11,006 bases of DNA from Candidatus Saccharibacteria bacterium UBA1949 (GTDB lineage Bacteria > Patescibacteriota > Saccharimonadia > Saccharimonadales > Saccharimonadaceae), in contig DDER01000040.1 in assembly GCA_002336735.1 (NCBI GenBank), positions 10,636-21,641 on the forward strand, written 5' to 3'. Shown here piece by piece: positions 6,011 to 11,006 of the stretch. Below the pieces are notes generated by a model. That model searched no databases. It was not told the DNA's origin and was given only the letters and a program-made list of their open reading frames with translations. Numbering within the stretch: position 1 is the stretch's first letter; each line of letters starts with the position of its first letter. The position numbers were made by a program, and so were the translations under genes.

Positions 6011-7158
6011 CTGGCTATCCTTTCGTATTCTTGACACACGACCTCAATGATAATCTTTGCAGCCCGAGCAATGTTTTGCTCGTGAGATAAGCGCCCTAGC
6101 GTGAGGCGCAGACTCCCATCTGCAACCACTGGATCGAGGCCAATCGCAGTCAAAACATGTGAACGCAGCGCATGATTGGCTGCGCATGCACTACCGGTCG
6201 CAACGAGAACACCGCGACTCTCCAGCCCAAACACTAGGCGCTCAGCATCGAGGCCAGGCCAGGCAATATGTAGGTAGTTTGGCAATCGACGCTTAGCGTG
6301 ACCGACAAACACTGCCTCGGGATACGCCTCGCTCAATCGAGCCTGCATCATATCCCTCAGGCGGGATAATCGTTGTGCCTCTTGATTGCGATGCTCGGTC
6401 GCAAGCTCGAGGGCTCTCGCAAACCCGATCGTACCAGCAACATTTTCGGTGCCACTACGCAAGCCTCGCTCCTGACCGCCGCCTACTATGAGAGGATCTA
6501 GCAGTACTGTACTCTTGAGCCACAGTAGTCCGACTTGCTTGGGTCCATAGATCTTGCCGGCATTGAGCGTTAGCATATCAACACCAAGTCGCGCAACGTG
6601 TGTATTTAACAGCCCCACTCCCTGCGATGCATCGCAGTGCAAGTGGATAGGCACAGCTATACGTGCCGCGACACGACGAGCACGCTCTTCTTGCACAATT
6701 CGTGCTATCTCACGTATCGGCTGGATTGTCCCCAGCTCATTGTTCGCTAGCCCAATACTAATGAGTGTTGTCTGATCATGGAGCGCCGACTTAACCGCAT
6801 CAACATCAACAATCCCCTGACTATCTACTGCGACAATCGTGTGTGGTCGACGACGAGCAGCCATCAACACTGCGGTGTGCTCGATAGCCGACGTGACCAT
6901 ATGCCCCGCCCCACTCAGCCCAAGATTGATCGACTCGGTCGCACCAGCAGTCATGATAATCTCATCTCCTTTGGCGCCAATACATTTTCCTATGCGATGC
7001 TTGGCGGCATGATATGCTCGACGCACAGCCACAGCCGGCGCATAGGGACTCGACGGATTATAGAAATCATGAGCAAAATATGGCGTCATCTCAGCCAGCA
7101 CCCGATCGTCGAGAGGAGTCGCAGCGGCATGGTCCAGATAGATAGTTGGGTTATTCAC
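6007..7158 (-). CDS. Cysteine desulfurase (NifS/IscS family)
   Basis: PLP-dependent class V aminotransferase fold enzyme that turns cysteine into alanine and a protein-bound persulfide. In its 383 residues: start IYLDHAAATP (6-15); H94 in AIEHTAV, which stacks on PLP; D176 and Q179 in HCDASQGVG; the presumed PLP lysine K202 in NAGKIYGPKQ; RSGTEN (234-239); the catalytic Cys C325 in GSACAAN; and SHVL (333-336). The usual His before the PLP lysine is Gly here (GK instead of HK). No iscU, sufU or iscR is nearby, while mnmA is two genes downstream, so a role as sulfur donor for tRNA thiolation is likely. It starts with GTG (7158), 7 bases after the previous stop, without a Shine-Dalgarno. Confidence 0.93.
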   Translation of the reverse strand: MNNPTIYLDHAAATPLDDRVLAEMTPYFAHDFYNPSSPYAPAVAVRRAYHAAKHRIGKCIGAKGDEIIMTAGATESINLGLSGAGHMVTSAIEHTAVLMAARRRPHTIVAVDSQGIVDVDAVKSALHDQTTLISIGLANNELGTIQPIREIARIVQEERARRVAARIAVPIHLHCDASQGVGLLNTHVARLGVDMLTLNAGKIYGPKQVGLLWLKSTVLLDPLIVGGGQERGLRSGTENVAGTIGFARALELATEHRNQEAQRLSRLRDMMQARLSEAYPEAVFVGHAKRRLPNYLHIAWPGLDAERLVFGLESRGVLVATGSACAANHALRSHVLTAIGLDPVVADGSLRLTLGRLSHEQNIARAAKIIIEVVCQEYERIAR

Positions 7159-7164
7159 GTATCT

Positions 7165-7173
7165 ATTATATCA
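7165..7173 (-). promoter_or_regulatory. Possible internal extended -10 promoter for the desulfurase gene
   Basis: TGATATAAT (7173 to 7165) is a perfect extended -10 that overlaps the last codons and TAA stop of the preceding gene. The GTG start at 7158 begins 7 bases after the box, so transcription would start at or next to the first base of the start codon, giving a leaderless mRNA for the last three operon genes. It could also be chance, since Asp-Leu-Ile-stop codons create most of it. Confidence 0.4.
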
Positions 7174-7624
7174 AGTCAGACGCCAGCTTGACACCGGTCT
7201 CGGGGTCGCGTCGGTAAACCTCACGAGCAACCCGTTCATAGTAAATACGAGTCGCACTGAGTAGATGGTCAAGCTCATCACCATCAAGATAACTATAGCG
7301 AGCACCCTCTTGAATCTTTAGGACACCGTTTTGCTGAATCTCGTACCGAGTGGTTGCAAGCTGGATACGATTGTCCTGATCGACCCACTCCTCATGCCAT
7401 ATCCACGTATGGGCATCGAGGCAAAAAAACTCACGACGATGACCGTGTGGGATCGGTCCAAATAATTGCTTACCAATTTCACTCTCCATTTGTAATAGTT
7501 CGCGGTCTGTCAAGCGACCAAAAGGCTTTGCTGACGATCTAGACAACGAGAAAAATGCTGGCTTCTTGATCCGGACATCGTCACCAACTAGGAGAGAGAA
7601 GGCGCGGCTCATCATGCCAGGCAT
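7166..7624 (-). CDS. Unrecognised 152-residue protein
   Basis: I do not assign this to a named family. It is soluble-looking: no signal peptide or membrane helix. The N-terminal part (1-45) is mixed and basic. The middle is rich in aromatic residues (HRREFFCLDAHTWIWHEEW, about 62-80), followed by strand-like segments (LATTRYEI, GVLKIQEGARYSYL). The C-terminal part is helical and charged (GDELDHLLSATRIYYERVAREVY). The ATG at 7624 is well supported: AGGAG lies 5 bases upstream, overlapping the TAG of the preceding gene. Codon use looks like its neighbours. Its tight place in the operon, between a second unknown gene and the cysteine desulfurase, is the only clue to function. Confidence 0.75.
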   Translation of the reverse strand: MPGMMSRAFSLLVGDDVRIKKPAFFSLSRSSAKPFGRLTDRELLQMESEIGKQLFGPIPHGHRREFFCLDAHTWIWHEEWVDQDNRIQLATTRYEIQQNGVLKIQEGARYSYLDGDELDHLLSATRIYYERVAREVYRRDPETGVKLASDLI

Positions 7625-7632
7625 GTTAGCTC

Positions 7633-8031
7633 CTATGCAGCCTCTCCGTCAAATTGCTCGCTCTGGCTAGAGGCGGTAGCCCAGGGCGATGATAGTTCAG
7701 GATTAGCTTCATGCCTCTGAGTGTCTCTCAACCACTCAACCCGTTCACCGAGTCTCAAAATAACATCATATTTCGTGAGGCGATTGGGAGCAGAGTCTTT
7801 GGCGACGCCATCTGTCAGTTCGATAACACTGCGGCCAAGCTCTGTCGATCCAGGACGATCAACGATTTTACGCTGCGTGTTCGCATCAAGCGCAAGCTCC
7901 AGGGCTTCATTGGCATGAGACGTATATGGTAGTTCGCTCGTATGCAAATCCAGTTGATCACCCGAAGTAAGCGCAGTTGTCTGCTCTGGAAACGTGTTCG
8001 GTGGTATATGGTAATATGAATTTTCGCTCAT
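7633..8031 (-). CDS. Unrecognised acidic 132-residue protein
   Basis: No family recognised. The protein is hydrophilic and rich in Glu, Asp, Ser and Thr, with no membrane segment. The first half looks disordered (proline, Thr, Ser); a likely helix lies at LTKYDVILRLGERVEWLRDTQ (about residues 84-104); the tail is Ser/Gln/Glu-rich and ends in DGEAA. It starts 15 bases after the tatD stop and ends 8 bases before the next gene, so it is co-transcribed. No clear Shine-Dalgarno precedes the ATG at 8031. The operon spacing and a frame open across the whole gap between two genes support that it is coding; conservation is untested. Confidence 0.68.
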   Translation of the reverse strand: MSENSYYHIPPNTFPEQTTALTSGDQLDLHTSELPYTSHANEALELALDANTQRKIVDRPGSTELGRSVIELTDGVAKDSAPNRLTKYDVILRLGERVEWLRDTQRHEANPELSSPWATASSQSEQFDGEAA

Positions 8032-8046
8032 AATCGTACGGGGTGT

Positions 8047-8829
8047 TTAGATAGAAAATAGCGCTTTGGTATTGGTGGTAGTCGCCGAAACAACAAAATC
8101 TTGCCCGAGATTTCTCGTCTGGGCAATATGTTCTGCTACCCGCACCACATACGCTGGCTCGTTTATATTACCACGATATGGACTTGGGGTCAAGAACGGT
8201 GCGTCAGTTTCAAGTAGGATTTTTTGGAGCGGAATCTGTGCATAGAGCGCCGCTTGCGCGGCGTTTTTGGTAAACGTCGAGATACCATTGAGCCCGATAT
8301 AGAGCCCGCGCTCAAGCCCGCGCTCCGCCTGATCGGCCGTATCGGTAAAACTATGAAGCACTCCTCTCAAATTGTGAAAATTATCAAATAGTGGCCAAAA
8401 ATCGTCATAAGCATCCCGCACATGAAAACTGACCGGCAAATCATGATCGACTGCAAATTGTAGCTGCTCCTCGAGGACGCGCTGCTGTATGTCGCGTGGA
8501 CTGTGGTCATAGTAATAGTCCAGGCCGATTTCGCCCACCCCAACAATTACCCGCTGATCGCGCGTAGAGGAGATGAGTCGCGAAAACTCCACGAGATAAT
8601 CGCTCCCGAGCACTTGTTTGGCGTCATGAGGATGAATGCCGAGTGTCGCGTAGCAACCGTCGTGAGTCGCCGCAAATTCTACCGCCTCTCGAGAGCTCCG
8701 CCTATCGGTGCCAACGCAAATCATCTGCATGACGTTGGCACTGCGCGCCCTTTCATAGACCACCTGCCCGTTCTCAGGATAGAATTCACTGTCGTGAATA
8801 TGGCAGTGAGAATCGATAGGGTGTGTCAT
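8047..8829 (-). CDS. tatD: TatD family metal-dependent deoxyribonuclease
   Basis: Amidohydrolase-fold nuclease of the TatD/YcfH group; characterised members are 3'-5' DNA exonucleases. In its 260 residues all metal-site residues are visible: H8 and H10 (DSHCHIHD), E100 (GVGEIGLDYYYD), H136 (SFHVRDA), H159 (VLHSFTD) and D209 (LLETDAPFLTPSPYRG). The frame is open up to an ATG at 8910, which would overlap metG by 74 bases. The ATG at 8829 is chosen because it gives the family start (PIDSHCHIHD) and lies 7 bases after the metG stop. No Shine-Dalgarno; AATAAT ends 6 bases before the ATG, a weaker copy of the near-leaderless layout at other genes. tatD directly after metG is a common bacterial pairing. 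Residues 168-175 carry a small tandem repeat (ERGLERGL). Confidence 0.93.
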   Translation of the reverse strand: MTHPIDSHCHIHDSEFYPENGQVVYERARSANVMQMICVGTDRRSSREAVEFAATHDGCYATLGIHPHDAKQVLGSDYLVEFSRLISSTRDQRVIVGVGEIGLDYYYDHSPRDIQQRVLEEQLQFAVDHDLPVSFHVRDAYDDFWPLFDNFHNLRGVLHSFTDTADQAERGLERGLYIGLNGISTFTKNAAQAALYAQIPLQKILLETDAPFLTPSPYRGNINEPAYVVRVAEHIAQTRNLGQDFVVSATTTNTKALFSI

Positions 8830-8836
8830 AGAAGTA

Positions 8837-10327
8837 TTATTTGTCCGTTTTTGGCGCGTGCGGGTCAGGAGTATGGAGGTATTTTTTGGGGAAAAGCGGC
8901 TGATTGTCAAATGTCACGATTCCATCATTGAAAATTACGCGGATAGCGGCCGCCGTCGCGGGCATGAACGGTACCATCATATCAGCTATCTGAAGCAATA
9001 CCCCTGCACAATGTGACAATACTTCCGCCAAGTGTTCAGTTGCGTCAGGATCTTTGTCGCGTTTTTTGGCAATTTCCCATGGTTTCACTTGATCGAGGTA
9101 TTGGTTGAGTACACGGACGATGTTCCATACTTCATCGAATGCTTTATCAAATTCGAGGCGACCCATCAGTTCGTGATACGGCCCCATGTCATGCTCGGCT
9201 TGCGGCGCATCGCCAATCACTCCAGCCTGGTAGCGTGTGATCATGGCAGCAACGCGCTGGACGAGGTTGCCTAGGTCATTGCCAAGCTCGGTATTGTATG
9301 TAATCTCAAATCGTTCCCAAGTGAAATCACCATCGTCTTGGGTCGGGATGTGGCGAGAAAAATAATATCGAAATGCATCTGAACCATACGCTTCGATCAC
9401 TTCCATCGGATCGATACCATTGCCGACCGTTTTGCTGATTTTTGACCCGCCAATATTGACATGGCCGTGAACCAGAAGTTTTTTGGGTAACGGCAGGTCG
9501 AGTCCTAGGAGGATTGCTGGCCAAATACCGGCATGGAATCTCAGAATATCTTTGCCGATCACCTGGATATCTGCTGGCCAATACGCTTGCCAACCCTCAC
9601 GGTCAGGGTACCCAAGCACCGTGATATAGTTGCACAGCGCGTCGAGCCAGACATACATGACCTGCTCGGGATCACCAGGCACGCTGATACCCCACGACAA
9701 GTGGCGGCGCGGACGCGAGATACTGACGTCATGCACGCCGTCCTTGATGATATTGAGAAATTCTAGCTTTTTGGACTCTGGGACGATTTTCATACGTCCT
9801 GTTGTAATCGCCTCACGAATCGTGTCGGTAAAATCGCTTGCGCGCAAATAGTAGTTTTCTTCGCTAACACGCTGGTATGGAGTCTGGTGATCAGGGCAGA
9901 TGCTATTAGTAGCTTCAACTTCTTTGTCGGCATAGAACGCTTCGCAACCTTGGCAATACCAGCCTTCGTATTTGTCTTTGTAGATATGTGGTGCGAGCTT
10001 CTGCCAAACATATTGCACCGCGCCGATATGATGCGGGTCGGTAGTGCGGATGAAATCGGTATATTCGGCGCCAACTGCACTCATCATGCTTTGGAAATTA
10101 CCATACATGCTATCGACGTAGTTTTGAGGTTCCACACCTGCTTCGGCAGCCTTTGCCGCGATCTTGTTACCATGCTCGTCCGTACCGACCTGAAATTTCA
10201 CCTCATGGCCATTGTGACGCTGATAGCGCGTCCATATATCAGCTATGAGATAATCAATAGCGTTACCAATATGCGGCTTGGCATTGGCGTACGGGATGGC
10301 GGTTGTAATATAGAGCTTTTTACCCAT
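8837..10327 (-). CDS. metG: Methionine--tRNA ligase (MetRS)
   Basis: Class I synthetase that charges initiator and elongator tRNA-Met. In its 496 residues: the HIGH-type motif PHIGN (18-22), GTDEHG (48-53), a zinc knuckle C125-x2-C128 with C144-x2-H147, the Met-pocket region YVWLDALCNY (225-234), and the KMSKS-type motif as KISKTVGN (296-303). The anticodon-binding helical domain follows (WERF to PWEIAK). The C-terminal Trbp111-like domain of longer MetRS is absent, so it is a short form. The ATG at 10327 matches the family N-terminus. It is the first gene of a seven-gene operon and is divergent from the small CxxCxxC gene. No Shine-Dalgarno is visible. Confidence 0.96.
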   Translation of the reverse strand: MGKKLYITTAIPYANAKPHIGNAIDYLIADIWTRYQRHNGHEVKFQVGTDEHGNKIAAKAAEAGVEPQNYVDSMYGNFQSMMSAVGAEYTDFIRTTDPHHIGAVQYVWQKLAPHIYKDKYEGWYCQGCEAFYADKEVEATNSICPDHQTPYQRVSEENYYLRASDFTDTIREAITTGRMKIVPESKKLEFLNIIKDGVHDVSISRPRRHLSWGISVPGDPEQVMYVWLDALCNYITVLGYPDREGWQAYWPADIQVIGKDILRFHAGIWPAILLGLDLPLPKKLLVHGHVNIGGSKISKTVGNGIDPMEVIEAYGSDAFRYYFSRHIPTQDDGDFTWERFEITYNTELGNDLGNLVQRVAAMITRYQAGVIGDAPQAEHDMGPYHELMGRLEFDKAFDEVWNIVRVLNQYLDQVKPWEIAKKRDKDPDATEHLAEVLSHCAGVLLQIADMMVPFMPATAAAIRVIFNDGIVTFDNQPLFPKKYLHTPDPHAPKTDK

Positions 10328-10345
10328 TGAAGTTTATTATAACAG
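10328..10345 (-). promoter_or_regulatory. metG operon promoter, extended -10; leaderless start
   Basis: TGTTATAAT (10344 to 10336) is an extended -10 box on the - strand; eight bases lie between it and the metG ATG, predicting a leader of 0-2 bases. The -35 region is poor (best GTTACC, 3 of 6, 16-base spacer), as expected for extended -10 promoters. There is no Shine-Dalgarno. Confidence 0.6.
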
Positions 10346-10372
10346 ATATGCAGTAGGGGTAACAGGCGGAGA

Positions 10373-10401
10373 TTGACACATGCTCTATTATGGCGTATAG
10401 T
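10373..10401 (+). promoter_or_regulatory. Consensus sigma-70-type promoter of the small CxxCxxC gene
   Basis: A perfect TTGACA (10373-10378), a 17-base spacer and TATAGT (10396-10401, 5 of 6) make a near-ideal promoter. The start site would be near 10408, giving a leader of about 29 bases. It is the strongest promoter-like match in the window. Confidence 0.8.
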
Positions 10402-10436
10402 ATTTATCAAGCTGTCCCCTACAATCAGGAGGAATG

Positions 10437-10736
10437 ATGACAGCCGTTGCTGAAAAGACCTGCACGTCCACCGACGTCGAAGCCGCTGCTACCACTGCCG
10501 TGGAGATTGTAGTTCGTCAGGACAATGCCCCGACGCTGGTGGCCGGTTACAACACCACTATGCCCGCCAATGAAGCGGCAGTAAGGCTGCGCAGATTCTG
10601 CTTGTGGTGTGACGCATGTACGCCGCTGAGCACCCAGTACAGCGACGTCGGCGCTTGGGTGTCGGTTCAGCTTCGTGCCACGTGTGATGCAGCCAAACTG
10701 GTGCATCTACTGGAAGAGGTGGTCACTGCGCACTAG
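10437..10736 (+). CDS. Unrecognised 99-residue protein with a CxxCxxC motif
   Basis: No family recognised. The N-terminal 20 residues are rich in Ala and Thr; a strand-like AVEIVVRQ and an Ala-rich helix follow, then a Cys triad CLWCDAC (C55, C58, C61), then AWVSVQL and a helix LVHLLEEVV. Further Cys are C9 and C83. The spacing CxxCxxC could hold zinc or an iron-sulfur cluster; that is inference. There is no signal peptide or membrane helix. Two ATGs are in tandem (10434, 10437): AGGAGG (10427-10432) is only 1 base from the first and 4 from the second, so 10437 is preferred. A consensus promoter before it and a strong hairpin after it make this a complete single-gene unit. Its GC looks higher than that of its neighbours. 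The opposite strand also has an open frame (10425-10706), but without such signals. Confidence 0.72.
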   Translation: MTAVAEKTCTSTDVEAAATTAVEIVVRQDNAPTLVAGYNTTMPANEAAVRLRRFCLWCDACTPLSTQYSDVGAWVSVQLRATCDAAKLVHLLEEVVTAH

Positions 10737-10750
10737 AACAGGCGTCCTAC

Positions 10751-10800
10751 GGCGCACCGTGAGAGAGGCACGCCCTCATCACGGTGCGCCTCTTTAATTT
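10751..10800 (+). terminator. Intrinsic terminator of the small CxxCxxC gene
   Basis: GGCGCACCGTGA (10751-10762) and TCACGGTGCGCC (10779-10790) form a perfect 12-base-pair stem. The 16-base loop can extend it slightly (GAG/CTC). It is followed by TCTTTAATTT. It begins 14 bases after the TAG stop. No T run occurs on the other strand, so it serves the + gene, although it also sits behind the convergent PgeF-type gene. Confidence 0.8.
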
Positions 10801-10809
10801 GTCAGAGAT

Positions 10810-11006
10810 TTACTTCATATAGGCTAAAATGGCAAACCGGCCGGTATGATCGCCCTGAGAGTGGGAGAAGTAGTGCGGGTCGCGGGCAGAATCTACGGAA
10901 GATGCGTGAATATTGACTGGCTCGATACCTTGAGCGATGAGTTGTGCTGTGTTATACCCTACCATGTCGATATAGACTCCATCGTCTCGGTGGTCTACAA
11001 AACCCC
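10810..11006 (-). CDS. PgeF/YfiH-type (DUF152, laccase-domain) protein, C-terminal part
   Basis: The last 65 codons of a gene that enters from the right edge; the first full codon starts at 11004. The visible C-terminus has a VDMVGYN-like segment (IDMVGYNTAQLIAQGIEP) followed by the family ending, NIHAS...DPHYFSHSQGDHTGRFAILAYMK, compare the FFS-R...TGR ending of YfiH/PgeF proteins. The family was long annotated as polyphenol oxidase (laccase); E. coli PgeF removes misplaced serine from peptidoglycan precursors. The catalytic His/Cys/His residues lie outside the window, so activity cannot be judged. It converges with the small + gene, 73 bases apart. Confidence 0.75.
   Translation of the reverse strand, partial: GFVDHRDDGVYIDMVGYNTAQLIAQGIEPVNIHASSVDSARDPHYFSHSQGDHTGRFAILAYMK

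Noticed and set aside
8830..8910. Upstream ATG extension of tatD
   Set aside because: It would overlap metG by 74 bases and adds 27 basic residues absent from the family; the ATG at 8829 gives the normal start.
10425..10706. A 93-codon - strand frame opposite the small CxxCxxC gene
   Set aside because: No promoter or Shine-Dalgarno was seen for it, while the + strand has promoter, Shine-Dalgarno and terminator all correctly placed.
1..11006. CRISPR array, rRNA, toxin-antitoxin or defence island
   Set aside because: No regularly spaced direct repeats, no rRNA-like stretches and no recognisable defence or toxin domains were seen; apart from the transposase the content is housekeeping-like.

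Overview
This window most likely comes from a small-genome bacterium of the Patescibacteria (CPR) type, probably Saccharibacteria (TM7). The main hints are an AlaRS that stops right after its editing domain, a short MetRS, a compact tRNA-centred operon, moderate GC (about one half by eye) and use of TGA as a normal stop. This assignment is inference; there is no rRNA or marker tree here to prove it.

Layout. Bases 1-595 (+) hold the 3' part of a REP-associated (IS200-like, Y1) transposase whose frame is still open at the left edge. Bases 596-689 are non-coding and can fold into nested hairpins. alaS (690-2570, -) follows, then a 143-base gap with the alaS promoter and a very strong palindrome. 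Next is a membrane GT2 glycosyltransferase resembling hyaluronan/chitin synthases (2714-4186, -), with its own promoter and a leader hairpin. A tight seven-gene operon runs leftward from 10327 to 4365: metG, tatD, two unrecognised genes, a NifS/IscS-type cysteine desulfurase, a DUF218 (YdcF/SanA-like) membrane protein and mnmA. Gaps in it are 15 bases or less, and the last two junctions overlap (ATGA and TAGTG). Divergent from metG is a free-standing unit (10373-10800, +): a consensus promoter, a Shine-Dalgarno, a ~99-residue unknown protein with a CxxCxxC motif, and a hairpin terminator. The right edge holds the 3' end of a PgeF/YfiH-type gene on the - strand.

How the genes work together. 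AlaRS and MetRS charge tRNAs. The cysteine desulfurase is well placed to give sulfur to MnmA for 2-thiouridine at U34 of tRNAs, as in the Bacillus YrvO-MnmA pair. TatD is a metal-dependent nuclease. The glycosyltransferase and the DUF218 protein point to envelope functions. Several starts are re-assigned here from Shine-Dalgarno, overlap and family evidence: the glycosyltransferase to 4186, mnmA to 5405, the DUF218 gene to 6010 and tatD to 8829.

Most unusual points: (i) alaS, metG and the cysteine desulfurase gene have an extended -10 box (TGnTATAAT) ending only 6-10 bases before the start codon and no Shine-Dalgarno, which predicts leaderless mRNAs, while other genes in the window have normal Shine-Dalgarno sites; (ii) the orphan CxxCxxC protein with a complete transcription unit; (iii) the palindromes at 2619-2671 and 599-679.
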